This document shows, in pieces, positions 24,777-38,009 of a DNA stretch of 64,000 nucleotides. Location of the stretch: NCBI GenBank assembly GCA_964035545.1, contig OZ037767.1, positions 12,567,081 to 12,631,080 on the forward strand, given 5' to 3'. Position 1 is the stretch's first letter. Every line of letters starts with the position of its first letter. Under the pieces are notes generated by a model. That model worked only from the letters and a program-made list of their open reading frames with translations. It made no database searches and was not told where the DNA came from. This DNA is from Bugula neritina. Taxonomy: Eukaryota > Bryozoa > Gymnolaemata > Cheilostomatida > Bugulidae. Both the position numbers and the translations under genes were made by a program.

Positions 24777-27700
24777 ATGTCATCAGATGGGCCGAGTGAG
24801 GCAAAGCGGCCAGCCTTGCAAGCGGCGTCTGTGCGCACTAAAGGCACAAAGAGAAAACAGCCTGCGGTATACAGCGGCAGCAAAGACAGCTGTTTGGGCA
24901 GAGATTCCGGCATCACATGCCCCATCTGCTTCAACATCATCGAGTCAGCGTACATGACTGAATGTGGTCACAGCTTTTGTCAAAAATGCATTGAGGCCAG
25001 TTTGGATAAACGCAACCAGTGCCCAAAGTGCAACTTCACCTTACAGCCAGACCGTCTCTACCCTAACTTCACACTCAACGAGGTTATTCTAAAACATAAA
25101 CAGAAAGTTTCAAACAGTAACCTCCTTGTCTCCAGCTCCAGTCTGAGTGTTAGCAGCGTTGTGGACAGCTTGCTGAATGATGAGCTAGATAATAAGATCA
25201 GTTACCAGAACGTTAGTTCTATTATTAGTATTCTCGAACAGAAGAGAAAGCGTCTTCTACTTGAAACGGAAATCGGCCATGTTAATTTGACTCTCGACTT
25301 TCTAAACCAAATGAAGTCTCTAAAGGAAACAAAGTTGCAAATGCTACAGCAGGAAATTTCATTGATCTCAAATGACGTGGACACAGTGAGTGTATATTTT
25401 ATTGCAAGACATCAAATGACTTTGTAAACATGAAAACTCTGTTGCTCATCTCCACTTGTCTACTTATAAATTTATTTTAATTGATTTCATGATACCCTCA
25501 GTGATACTGGATTTTGTGTTCAATATGAACAATGACAAGATTTAATCTTTTCATATTAAAATTTAGTAATGGCTGAAATCATATCAGTATGTTTCACAGA
25601 CTAGTAAACCATGCATGCTCGGTGGTGTCTAGTTTTAGCAGTTGACTTTGAATACTGAGATAACGAATTCATTTTCTGATTCGTTACGTATTCCCAATGA
25701 TGTCTTCATCTCCTGTTTATCCTCTACAGGTGAAAGACAAGGCAGCCTGTCTCAGTCAGCAATTCACCATTGCCCCGTCTTCCTCTCTAACCAACGGGGA
25801 GGTGTCCAAAGAGCCAGTAACAGATGCTGCCATCCGACAGCGTATTGACCTCCACTCTAATGATCTCCAAGACTACTACTTCTCTATACGCAGCAAAGCT
25901 ATGATCGGTGATGCCTCGGATGACGGCAGCTTAGATGACTTCACCTCTGGTCAGTGTTTACTGTAGCTGTCGGCTGCCAAACTTGTGTGGCAGCATCATG
26001 AGTCATCGCATTGGTTTTTTGTTATTTTCATGTTTGACATTTCTGCCATATAAAAGATGTTGTGACATTTTTTTGCTTTGCAGCGATCTTTCTTGTTGGG
26101 TAGTTTACTGAATGAAAACATAAATTATATCAGAAAGATGACATTATATTACTAATTCTACTGTATATTACAGAGTATACACTCTATTACTAATTCTACT
26201 GTATATTACAGAGTATACACTCTATTACTAATTCTACTGTATATTACAGAGTATACACTCTATTACTAATTCTACTGTATATTACAGAGTATACACTCTA
26301 TTACTAATTCTACTGTATATTACAGAGTATACACTCTATTACTAATTCTACTGTATATTACAGAGTATACACTCCATTACTAATTCTACTGTACATTACA
26401 GAGTATACACTCTATTACTAATTCTACTGTATATCACAGAGTATACACTCTATTACTAATTCTACTGTACATTACAGAGTATACACTCTATTACTAATTC
26501 TACTGTATATTACATATTGCAGCCCTCTCTAAGTTTGTGAAGTATAAAGAATTCCGTCAACTCGCCACTCTCAACTACACTAGTGACATGTACAACATGT
26601 ACAGCATTGTGTCCAGTATTGAGTTTGATAAAGACTCGGACTACTTCGCTATTGCCGGAGTTACTAAGAAAATAAAGGTGAGGGCATATACACTACCCTG
26701 TGTCATGTTTATCATGTCTTTCGGGGATTTTATATTGTATTCTGATAATATATGCTATGATCTTATACTACAATCTTTATATATAAATAATTGTATAATA
26801 TTATATCTATTGGGATTCAAACCTCTTGTTTACCAAGCTAGTGCTCTAACCTTTATAGCCTGGCCACACGATCATGAGAATCACAGGAAATCGTCTATTT
26901 GACACCAAAAAATTATTCGTACGAAAAAGGTTGAGGGAATTCAAACAAAGTCGTCATCGTTGGGTGTACACAACGATGACGATGGACGAAAAATCACAAT
27001 CGACGATGAATACCATTTGATTGGTCAATAGATTTTTAGCAACAGTAATCATTTCATTTCTACCACGTTTCTCTATTTGACAATTTTTTGCTGTTTGTAC
27101 CTCACAGACTATTTATTATGTGTTTCCTCCGACGAGTGTGTGGCTGGTCAAAACAAGAGGATAACTCACGAAAATCGTCACACGATTTCAAAAGATTCTC
27201 ACGATCGTGAGGCCAGGCCTTTAAACTACGGCTACTACATCTAATAAATTGCCTGCAGTATAAATATTATATAACACTGTACTATATTACAGTACAACAA
27301 TATTATGTACATATGTTTATTATCTTAAAGAAATATATGATGATATACAATGTGTGTAGTAACAGAGGGCTGCTAACCTAGTCAAGTTTTAAAGGAGATT
27401 AAGGAAGCTCTAGTAACATTATATATTCAACTGTTGTTCCTGGTAGCGCCATGCACTTGCAGTAGGATGTTCAGATAAACAATCTGATGTCTATTGTTGT
27501 AATTAGAAGTTGTTTCCTCCCAACACATGTGCTGATGCAATGGCAGAGTTATGAGGTTGTGGTGTGTTAAGTACACCTTGTGTTGAAGATGTTTCTATAG
27601 GCTGTGATATGAGTCACTTCCAATACTGCTTTAAATGTATATATATAGGATATCATGTTACTAGTTAATATGTTAAGTGGTTAGAGTATAGTAGTTCTAC

Positions 27701-30700
27701 CATGATTAATATACTTCACCTTCTCTAAGGGGTTAAACCCCTACACCCTTAGTCTTTCCTATAGGAACTGAACCTTACAGTCATCAGTCTCTCAGTCCCA
27801 GTGAAAGTTAGATTACTGTAATCTATGATGTGTTATTGTGCTATAATATGATAATTGTGTATCAAACTGTTATACAGTATGATAGTGTTGCATAGTATGT
27901 AGTATTGTAATATGCTATTCTGTGTATTGTCACTGGTATACAGTATTATAGTAAAATATACTATATATGAATATTAATGTAATATAATATATACTATATA
28001 CAACTACTAACATAACACAATATATACTATGTGTGAATACTACCATAATATAATATATGTTATATTATATTACAGGTTTATGACTACAAGCAGGTAGTTA
28101 CTGACGTCGTGGATATGCATTACCCTGTGACAGAAATGAGTTGTGCCTCCAAAATATCCTGTGTAGCCTGGAATCCTTACCACAAGAACGAGTTGGCCAG
28201 CAGTGACTATGAGGGGACCGTCACCATGTGGGACCCTTTCAGTGCCAGTAAAACCCACGTCTATCAGGTACTCTCCCCCTCTCTCTCCCCCCTCTCCCCC
28301 TCTCCCCCACTCGCTCCCCCTCTCCCCCCTCACTCCCCCTCTCTTCCCCTCTCTCCCCCACTCGCTCTCTCTCTCCTTCTCTCTCTCTCTCCCTCTCTCT
28401 CCTACTCTGAATTGTAATTTATTTGAAGTACTCTGTTCTCATCAACTAAAAAGCAGGTGATGAGTTGTGTTGTTTGCGTTGCTATAGTAACAAGTACCTC
28501 TTAATGCTGGTATTCTATTTTTAATTGTAGGAACATGAAAAGAGATGCTGGTGTGTAGACTTCAACAGAATGAATCCCCATTTGATGGCTTCGGGTTCTG
28601 ACGATTCCAAAGTAAAAATCTGGTCTACTAACACTGCCCGCTCCGTGCTGAATATTGAAGCCATGGTACTCGGTCTATGTGTAGATTACTTATTGGCTAT
28701 CATTCCGAGAACAAAATGTTTATTTTATGCCTTCAAAAACCACTATCTATCTACCATATGTGTCTCACAAGCTGATATGCTTTCAAGATTTTCGCCTTAT
28801 TAAAAAATTTATAGTGAGGATTTTTCCTGAATTAGTGCGAAATAGTGATGCATTTATTTTTTCTTTATATGTCATTTGCCATGCTCGATGACCTTTTAAG
28901 GTCATACCACAATTAAGTTGCTGCCGTAAGTAGAAGTGTTGACACGTGCATATGTTGAGTGACTTGTAGGCAAACGTCTGCTGCGTGAAGTTCAACCCTA
29001 CGTCCAGCTACCACTTAGCCTTTGGAGCTGCAGATCACTGTGTCCATTACTATGATATTAGGAAACATTCTGAACCCCTCCTCACTTTTAAAGGTTTGTG
29101 CAAATAAAACACATGTTTTAATTTGCGCATTTACAAATGAATATAACTTTGTGTTGACGATACGATAGTCAGCTAGAATCAATATTAATATCTGAAAATG
29201 TTTTATTTTTGTAGCTTTTTTTTACTTTTTAATGACTCGTTTGTATTTCCACACCTTGTTTGTCATTATGTAAGCTGCTGAATGCATCTAAACTATTGAA
29301 AATTTCCGTTCATAAATTTAAAAAAATGTTTTATTCATTGAGAGTGAATATTATTCTCAATAGCAGTGAGTATAAGGATTTATCTTCCCTCTGTCAGGTC
29401 ACCTCAAGGCCGTATCTTATGCCAAGTTTCTAAATGGAGAGGAGATGGTGTCAGCCTCCACTGATAGTCAGCTGAAACTCTGGAATGTCAAGAAAGGTTT
29501 GTAGACCAGCTAGATAGAATATTCTAGAATACTTCCTACTTATATATAGACTGTCTACTGCTTATATATAGACTGTCAACTGTTTATATATAGACTGTCA
29601 ATTACTTATATATAGACTGTCAACTACTTATATATAGACTGTCAACTGCTTATATATAGATATCAGTTATAGTTTACATATATTATCTAACTATATTTAG
29701 AAACATTGATCTGATTTAGAGTAGTTTTGCACTCAACAGGTATTGTTTTGGGAGTTGCCTCTCACAAATACTGTTTACCCTAATTTCAATTCATAAATTA
29801 GAAGTTATGTACCCTGCTTATTTCTAGCACCTGTTTTGTTGAAGACACTTTTAATTAAGTTTATCTTACGTATCAAATTGAATGTAAAGGTTTAGGTAAA
29901 ATGATGGTACAAAGAAATCGCTTGATGCAGAACATAGTTTGGGGCCACAAAGTGAAGTGTGGTTTAGAGTTCTAGTTTGAACAGTTATGTGTATACTAAT
30001 ACTGCGCTCAGTGACCCCAAACCTTGTGCTGCCTTTAACGATTCCCATCATACAATGAGTTTCCTAAAGAACTAGATGAATGAACATATGGTTAATGGTT
30101 AATACTTTTTTATGTTGCTGCATGTACATACCCAGTGATGGAGTTGGTGTTACTTACGTCTATGTACAGTTCTGTATGGCACTAGGATAATATTTATTGC
30201 TTAATTTCTTGACTCTCTTTGCAAGAGCTGAATATTCACATGTGTTTCTGCCCACTAAATATACTCCACTGTATGCAGGTAAATATACTCTACTGTATGC
30301 AGATAAATATACCCCACTGTATGCAGGTAAATATACTCCACTGTATGCAGGTAAATATACTCCACTGTATGCAGGTAAATATGCTCCACTGTATGCAGGT
30401 AAATATACCCCACTGTATGCAGGTAAATATACTCTACTGTATGCAGGTAAATATACCCCACTGTATGCAGGTAAATATACTTCACTGTATGCAGGTACGA
30501 GTGCTGTGAGGACTTTCAAAGGTCACATCAATGAAAAGAACTTTGTTGGCCTCGCCTCTGACTCTGATTTCGTAGCATGTGGTAGTGAGGACAACTCCCT
30601 CTGTGTCTACTACAAGGGACTCACCAAAATACTTCACAAGTAGGTTGTATCTTGTTGATTTATTCAGCAAAACCTTTCTCAGCAAATCTCAAGACAAATT

Positions 30701-31594
30701 TAGATGTAAAAGGAGGTGTTAATTCTTATTTGCCCAATGGTAGTTTGCAAAACTTTTTCTGCAAGTCTACATAACGGACAATGCTACTTTTTCAATTTTT
30801 ATTTTAAGACTTTATTGAAGCTGTCCACTCATACCTGTTTTATTTTCCATTGAATCATTAAAGTGCACACAACTCTCTTTTCATTAAAAGCAATTTCTCA
30901 ATCTAAGTTCCTTTTTTTGTTTAGCCTTGCCAGCCAGAGTTCTAGTGGAGAACTCTTGTTCTATTTTACCTTGCTTTTGCTGTGTGTACAACTTGACTCC
31001 TACTTTACTATATTGCTTCTATCAGAGGGTGTCTCTAATTACATTGTTATATATTCACCCTGCCATAGCCCTATCACTGAATACCATAGTATCCTAGGCT
31101 GTAAAATCATGATTACATCACGTTTTAATTACTTTCACATTCAGTGGCATGTGATTAGAATGTGAAAATGATATTTAGGCAGATCTAGGTATTTTATTGA
31201 CCATTTTCTATCTTCAAAGCCTCCTAAAGAAAAGTGCTAATGAGAAATTCAAATTAGACTGAAAAGCACACAAATTATGAAAAAAGTATGAAAAAAATGA
31301 GTGCATGCATTTATGCAGAAATAGCAGTCACAATTTTTACAAAAAATTGAACTGTGTTGTGCTCAGTTTACAAAGTGTTGCTGTAATGATATTTTTTTGC
31401 ATTCATGTAGTCTGTATGTTACTTTTCTGCATTCTAGGTACAAGTTTGACATTGTAAGGTCAGTCTGGCAGCGTGACGCACCAAGAGAGGAAGACTCCAC
31501 GGAATTTGTGTCAGCCGTAGCTTGGAAACCCGACAGCGGTGTGATTGTTGTGGCGAATAGTCAGGGTATCGTTAAAGTTCTGGAGTTGGTATAA
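24777..31594 (+). CDS. COP1: E3 ubiquitin-protein ligase COP1 (RING, coiled coil, WD40)
   Basis: Nine exons: 24777-25385, 25730-25949, 26523-26677, 28076-28267, 28531-28665, 28970-29093, 29398-29496, 30495-30639, 31438-31594 (TAA); 611 residues against about 730 in human, mainly from a shorter N-terminus. It carries a basic stretch KGTKRKQ (residues 22-28), a C3HC4 RING at residues 48-85 (CPIC, CGHSFC, CPKC), a coiled coil about 150-200 and a C-terminal seven-bladed WD40 propeller. Diagnostic COP1 strings are HLYPNF-like [51 protein letters not shown] and the C-terminus KVLELV. COP1 proteins ubiquitinate substrates held by the propeller, in animals often with DET1-CUL4 (family knowledge). Four introns or flanks carry tandem arrays; the one before exon 8 copies the splice acceptor. 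Confidence 0.95.
26144..26512. repeat. 38-bp minisatellite ending just before a COP1 acceptor
   Basis: About 9.7 copies of a 38-bp unit (tactgtatattacagagtat core). Each unit includes the acceptor-like TATTACAG, and the array stops about ten bases before the real acceptor at 26521. Copies are nearly identical, with a few t/c changes. Confidence 0.95.
26812..26850 (-). repeat. tRNA-like fragment
   Basis: On the minus strand this reads GGTTAGAGCACTAGC then a B-box-like GAGGTTTGAATCCC, resembling the D arm and T arm of a tRNA. It abuts the foldback element at 26851. It is probably a tRNA-derived SINE or tRNA relic interrupted by that element. Confidence 0.35.
26851..27224. mobile_element. MITE-like element, about 375 bp
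   Basis: Terminal inverted repeats of about 30 bp (left: gcctggccacacgatcatga; right, reverse complement: gcctggcctcacgatcgtga). The interior has several ttcgtc/gacgaaa and cgatgacga words. No coding frame. It is in COP1 intron 3. Confidence 0.7.
28268..28405. repeat. Pyrimidine-rich simple repeat
   Basis: Starts at the COP1 exon 4 donor and consists of ctcccc/ctctct repeats on the + strand for about 140 bp. Confidence 0.9.
29539..29661. repeat. 22-bp minisatellite in COP1 intron 7
   Basis: About 5.5 copies of a unit with tatatatagactgtcaactg as core. No splice-site copy in the unit. Confidence 0.85.
30256..30495 (+). repeat. 24-bp minisatellite that ends in the COP1 exon 8 splice acceptor
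   Basis: Ten tandem 24-bp units (taaatatactccactgtatg then cagg). The last base is the first base of exon 8, so the real acceptor tgtatgcag is the last unit's copy; nine upstream units carry the same acceptor-like sequence, one of them with AGA instead of AGG. The frame is open through the array and in phase with exon 8, so each upstream acceptor would add 8 residues of the type GKYTPLYA. Confidence 0.95.
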
Positions 31595-31730
31595 CTCTTA
31601 GTCTATGAAGCTTTCTCTTTCTACCCAAGAAATGTCACTCTTGACTTATGATCGGGTTTCTACTACTCACGCGGACTTGTTTCTATCTTATCAACAAGCT
31701 GGAATTATGTACTTCCTTTATTTGAATACA

Positions 31731-31880
31731 GTTGTGAGACTGAGCATGTGCGGAATACAGTTGTGAAACTGAGCATGTGCGGAATACAGTTGTTAGACTG
31801 AGCATGTACGGAATACAGTTGTTAGACTGAGCATGTGCGGAATACAGTTGTTAGACTGAGCATGTGCGGAATACAGTTGT
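31731..31880. repeat. 29-bp minisatellite after COP1
   Basis: Five copies of a unit with actgagcatgtgcggaatac as core, starting about 140 bases after the COP1 stop, probably in the 3' UTR. Confidence 0.9.
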
Positions 31881-32770
31881 ATAGTCACACTGGAGGTCAG
31901 CTTCATTGCGAATATTGAGCTTTCAATGTACTCATTAGTTAAGCTTTTTCTGCTCTTAGTCTTACGAACATTGACACATCCTCTCAGCTTTCAGCCAAGT
32001 AGCCCCAGCTCCATACCTACACACAGTAGCCTCAGAGTTTATAAACTAAATTGAACTTCTTTTATTTCACAGCGAATTATTACTCAGTACTAAATGGCCA
32101 TGTGTGTATATTTTAGGTAGAAAGAAATTTCGCTTCATATCTTGTGTGTAAACACATCTTAAGAGCAGTTTGTTCAGGCGTGTGAACTGGAGAAAAATAG
32201 TTTTATTTTTTCATTCTTGTCTCTATTTATGTTTTGTGTTTAATTAAGTCGTTGCTACTAATATAATAGACTCTTCCATTGTTCTATGTCTAATGGCAAA
32301 GGTGCTAGTCCTCTATCTCTCAACAATAGCCAACCTCTATCTGAAATTCTAATATTTGGAAAATTACAAGCTGCACATGACAAATTTTAAACTGATTTAC
32401 TCCCTAGCCTTCATATGCCATTGCGTGCGTGTCCTGACAATACCAATGCTGGTCTGCGCATTGCTGTGGTGCAACAATATCAGGTCTTGCAGTACTGCGC
32501 AGGTTTATGGTGGGAAACCAAACTTACCATTCATAATACGGTCCATTTCTTTGTTTTCCATTAACTACACAGTTGTCTTTTATTGCTATTCTCGGAAACA
32601 AGCGATTTCTGATTTACTATTTACGTTTCATTTCAGAGATAAGGAAGTTCTGAAATATTTTGGTTTTGTTTAGATTGGTAACAATTACTTATGCAAGAAT
32701 GATTCCATGTTATAATGATGTACATGCAAGTTCATTATCTGTTATTTTTTGAGTCTTATTGGATAAAAGT

Positions 32771-32776
32771 AATAAA
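32771..32776 (+). terminator. Candidate COP1 poly(A) signal
   Basis: AATAAA about 1.2 kb after the stop, with another at about 32816. I noticed none closer. The actual cleavage site is not known. Confidence 0.3.
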
Positions 32777-33901
32777 TAATTTAATTTTTTTCACATCAAG
32801 CTCCTTTTGTTTCATAAATAAAAATATTTATTTACTTTAAGCTTTCAATACTACATTGGATACACCTAAGTGCCGCAATGTACTTTATTCAGTACATGTA
32901 TAAACTTTAAAAACAGTCATAAATAGTATAAAACTTCAACACAGGTAAAGCAGGTTCCTTTCATCCTGTGTGAATTTTTGTTGATTAAATTGCCAAGTTA
33001 TGATAAAACTGAATCTGTTTTCTCTGCAATTTGCTACAGCCATCCATGTAGAGCAGGGGAGGGAAGCTGGAGGCCCCAGGACCACCTGTGGCCCTTTTCA
33101 TGCTTAAGATGAGTCAAAACTGTTATATGCATTCTGATAAGCACAGCATATAGGTTTGGTGAGAAATTACTTTATTATAGTAAAGTTCAATGAGTGTACA
33201 GTCATTTGATTTGGCTGACTTCTGAACTTGGCCTTATTCCAAAAGAAGTTGCCCACCCCTGCTGTAAAGACTCCATATTCAAGTAGTTCATCAATTTTCT
33301 TACAAATTTATTTTAGTATAAATATGATGGCAATCATGTTATGGTATACTAGTGTTGTACTTCCACAGCTATACTAGTTATGTGATCATAATAGAGCTTC
33401 TATTACTTTGTAAAGTTATACTTATTTATATGGCATATAATTATTAATCCATCATAATACTATGGAAATAATCTAAATGAAGTGGTGAATGAAAACTAAT
33501 AAACAGTACATGGCATGTACATGTAGAGCCTGTAATTACAATGATTAAGCTAAGGTTCAAAATAATAATAAAGTAAAATGTACAAAGTACAGTCATGGGG
33601 CAAAACATTGCATAAAGTGAATATCAAAAGCTGCTAAAGTAAGCTGAGGTGCCTATCAAATAAACACTTGAAAATAATATGACAATTTACAAAGTTGTGA
33701 GTTTGTGTAAGCAGTGAAGTAGAAGATAATAGGATACAAAAATACACACATCTGAGCATAGAGCATCCAATCAGGATGAACTACTGTCCAGTGATGGCGG
33801 TTATATGATAAGAAGACATTTATAAATAGAACTGCAGATGAATATAGCCTGTCTCCTATTCTGATTGTACGTCTGAGTCTAATGGTAAACAACCAGTTGG
33901 C

Positions 33902-36900
33902 CTAGAACATTCTATCACTGTCATCTAACTCAGCATGCTTATACTTTTCTTTCCTTAGAGCAGCAAGTTTCTCACGAGCTTTCATCAACTCCTTCTCTTT
34001 CTCCAAAACCTCAGCTTGTACATCAATCAACTACAGAAACAGACAGAGGATGTGTGATATAGATAGTTCAGCATTAAAAGGTCATTGGTAAATGACCATA
34101 AAGTATTAAAACTATTCATGGATTGTAGCTGTGATAGCATGAAAGAATCATAGCCTCAAAGAACACAGTTGAAATATTAAAACCTTAAAACAGTTCCTGA
34201 TACATTGAAGTTGAACTCCAGTTTACCATTAATATAGCAAGTAGTATATTTTGTAGCCTGTGAACATACAAAAAGGCTATCAAAACACCGGGCAGCAAAG
34301 TACCCCCACAAACAATACTATAAATTCAATAGTTCAAAGATATTAAAGTCAAACCTAAGCATAAGCAACTCCAAAATAATGAACCAGTAGAAGCATAGAA
34401 ATATCTGAAAAGTTGGATGAGCAAACCCAGCTTAGCTGAGAGCTGGGCACTGAAATGTTTCCATTTTCTGGAATATGTATGGAACAAAAAACATGAAATA
34501 GAAAGATCAGTTTCACAGTATTATGTTTGCAAATAAATGCCAATAGCTCAATACATCATTATATATTGCTGTAATATCAGCATAGATTGTCACAGTATCA
34601 GCATGAGTAATATCCGTGATTTCGTAGCAGAAAAATCAAACATTTTTGTAAACCTAAAAGCTAAGAGCAACGGAAGTCCATCACACTGAGGAGCAGCACT
34701 TGACATGCCAACTACGCCGTGCCTAGTTGCAGCAACTCAACAGGGTTCAAACTTAGGTCAGATGATTCCCTAAGAGAGAGAGCGACCCAGATGACACGCC
34801 TAGAGCATGCGTGGGATAGACTCTACTGAGTAGATTCGACTCAGTGGATAGTGAACTAGATCTCTAACACACGAGAGCACAAGAGACATAGCCGTGTAGA
34901 GTAGAGGTCTTACGTGAATCTTCTTAAAGTGTTGTATGACATTAGGATGCCAGCTCTAACAAAGTTGTAAGAGTATAACAGAACGTTCTAGAACAGGTGA
35001 GATGGCATGCCACTAAAATACCACTTAAACTCCAATGTAAATCTCACATAGCCTACTTGGGTGTGTTCAGTACAAATGACATTTGCTACTGTTATAGTTT
35101 AAAGGGAAAGTCCAGGAATTAAGTTGGCTGTCCCAGCGTTGTCTGTATTTCCAAACAACTAATATATGGGTTCTTAAAAACGTAAAAAGCATTAACATGT
35201 TAAATAAAACATCTATATTATAGATGTTGATTGATAAACGAGAAATTTACAAACACTAAAAGCAACATTAACCGTAAAAATACCCCCAGAAATCCAAAAC
35301 CACAAAATGCATTTCAGTAGCACATACATGGGGATGTCAAATTTATTCCGAAGGAAAGCAACAGTTCAATTAAACAGATAATATGACTACTCTCACGGCT
35401 TCAAATATGGAGGATGTGGCGAAACACAACACTACGTGTAGTCATAGCCCTAGCTCTAAATCCCAAGCAATATGCTTTAACGGGGGATTGCGTGAGGCTA
35501 CTTACACTAAAATATTTGAGATCGAAGCTTCAAATAATATATACACACAATAAATTATACGAACAATACAATTCAACATCAGACATGTATGTGCACATGG
35601 AATGCTGTTTGAGTGTTTGGATTTAACTTCAATGGACCAAGTTTCCTGAACATAGTAACATGTGACTGTGATCTATTCAGCTGTTGCAGCATTATTAGAC
35701 TTGAAATAAAAGTAGATAATGTAACTGCTGTGTGGCAAGTAAACGTACCATATCCACTTACAAACTTATGATGATTATGAGCTGATGAATTAATAATTGC
35801 TGGCAGGGAATTCTTAAAGAGTTTGAGTTTAAATATTGTAACCTTTAGGAAAAGAGAATTTTACAACAGGAAGCTGACTAGAAAAAAGGGGTTGAACCCC
35901 TCTACTGGTAGTCTTTGCGTTGCACCTACAATAGAATGATAGGAGAACTGAAAGAGAGGCTAGTTTCCTGTGAACTTACCTGAGCTACACCTCCCACCAT
36001 TCTCTTGTTCACCTGCACGTTAGCTTCGTCTTCCCTCTCTCTCACCTGCTGTGCTGACTTTACCAGAGCTTCGGTGGCTCTCTTGACAGCGTTACCTGCA
36101 CACAAAAGAGAAGATGTGTACTACAGATGGATTATTCTGGTCTGATTGAAAATGTTAGTAACTGCCTCTCACAGCTACATACACCAAACCCTTACACACA
36201 GTACACTGTCAATATTCTCCTGCTTCAGCTATAATAGTGTATTCCATTAGTTGCGTTAACCAAACTTAGACATAGAAACTGTTGAAATGCATTGAAATGC
36301 TTTAAACCAACACAAAACTGTTTTCAAGCACATCTCTATAAACTTTGTTTTAAACAAGACACACCTATGCACAGTGCCCCCCTCCATGCACACAATGCCC
36401 CCTCCATGTACACAATGCCCCCTCCATACACACAGTGCCCCCCCCCCCATACACACCTTACTTATAAAAGAATACAACACTTTACCCGCTGCTTGAAGTC
36501 TCTTCATGGCCACAGAGTCGGGGTCAGCCTTGACCTTGCAGGCCACGAGCAGATGTGCTGTTGAACCAGCCACCTGCTTAGCAGAAGATATGAGCTGCTC
36601 TTCGCTTGCGTGTCCTTGAACCATAGCGTTGGCCGCTTCACACAGGGAATGGGTTGCAGCGGCGACCATCCGAGCCTACATTCAGACAACTAAGTCAACA
36701 TGCTGTATAACCTGGCTTCTTTGTAGCACAGATGGGTATAAGGCAGATGTTATCCTTTCACAGTATAGTAACCCATAGCTTCTTGTGGTGCCTTAGCACT
36801 ATTTACAACTTTTAACAGAAACACAGTGCAACAGCCACCCAGTTATGAGTTACAACTTTACTCAGTATTATTGTATTATAGGAAGTATCACAGCCTTTAC

Positions 36901-38009
36901 TATTAGTTGCAACTGGTTACACTACACAGATATTGAATACAAGTGAATATATACTATATAGACACTCACAGCAGATATTAAGCCCTGAGACCACTGGCCA
37001 TCCTCATCTGGCATGTACCGGTTGAAGGACATACTCATACGACCTTGAGACACGAGCTCTCTCTGAGCAGCGGTCGCTGACTTTACCAGCGCTGACGTAG
37101 CAGTGGCTATCGACTTACACGCCTCCAATATCTGCTCGTCAAAGTTGAGGTCTTCGTTGGCTTCCTACAAGGCAGCGCAGAGTCATCAGACGGAGTCGTG
37201 ACATACCGCTCACGTACTGGTTACATTAGCAGGAGGATCGTTCAATACTATTGTATTATATAATAGGAGCAGCAAGGGACTGTCTTAGTAGCTTGTCACA
37301 CAGATCCAGAGTCTGATTTATTATTGAACTTCATAAGTGTACACAAAAACACAGTAAACCATTGCTGACCAGGCATGACTCTTGCAACAGAGGTACAATA
37401 ACAATACAGGGAAGAAAAAACAGGTTCCTTGTCCTGGTTTACTTAATTACTAAAACATTAGGAATAGCAGTTGTGGCATTGAGGTAAATTGGAGTTGTTT
37501 GTTAACTATCAATAGACATCAGTTATTGAAAGAATTGACATTTTCTTCACAAGCTAAATTATCAGAACAGAAAATATACAACATAGAGCTCCAATTACCA
37601 GCTCCAAGTACATGTACACTGGTGCAGTTTGTGTGGTTCATGCAATAGACAGTCATAGAAGGTTCTGGAAAACCTACTTCACTATCTTAACTATTTGGTA
37701 TATTCTAAGTTAGAATACCAATGAGTAACCAAAAGCGCACAGTCACCACTGATGGTTACTTCCCTCTTTAGACACAGTGAACAATCATTAATATTTGTTG
37801 AGCAGAAGATTTGAGAGACACCAATAAAAACTGCAGTATATATCTAAGTATCTCTTTTTTAATTGTGACCCTCATCTAACTAACCTTAGCAGAGGCCCTG
37901 GGTTTCAGTTGCATGAGCTTCTTAGCAGCAGCTTCAATGGATTTGGCAGCACCGAGCAGCTCTATCTCTGCGACTACCGTGGGGTCATCAGGGTCAACAA
38001 AGTCACTTC
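33902..38009 (-). other. TLN: Talin C-terminal I/LWEQ (THATCH) actin-binding module and dimerisation helix
   Basis: Part of the talin CDS. Five exons encode it: 38009-37885 (DFVDPDDPTVVAEIELLGAA), 37164-36970 (FDEQILEACKSIATATSALV, AAQREL, GQWSQGLISA), 36675-36486 (EAANAMVQGH, KVKADPDS), 36095-35980 (NAVKRATEALVKSAQQ) and 34030-33902. The last exon encodes a charged helix (EKEKELMKAREKLAALRKEK) corresponding to the dimerisation helix, with the short tail HAELDDSDRMF. These are among the most conserved talin segments and confirm orthology. Confidence 0.93.

Larger units (their letters stand above)
31595..33901. other. Convergent intergenic region between COP1 and talin
   Basis: Both genes end here. 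Apart from the minisatellite and poly(A) candidates (an AATAAA on the minus strand at 33307-33312 could serve talin) I see no gene. The open frame at 32356-32673 shows no recognisable motif or splice context. Confidence 0.55.

Noticed and set aside
25642-25848. Alternative + strand frame over COP1 exon 2
   Set aside because: It is an out-of-frame shadow of the COP1 exon 25730-25949.
30160-30519. Minus-strand frame with repeated YLPAYSGV
   Set aside because: It is the reverse reading of the 24-bp array before COP1 exon 8.
32356-32673. 105-codon + strand frame after COP1
   Set aside because: No motif, no splice partner, and it falls in the likely COP1 3' UTR or intergenic space.
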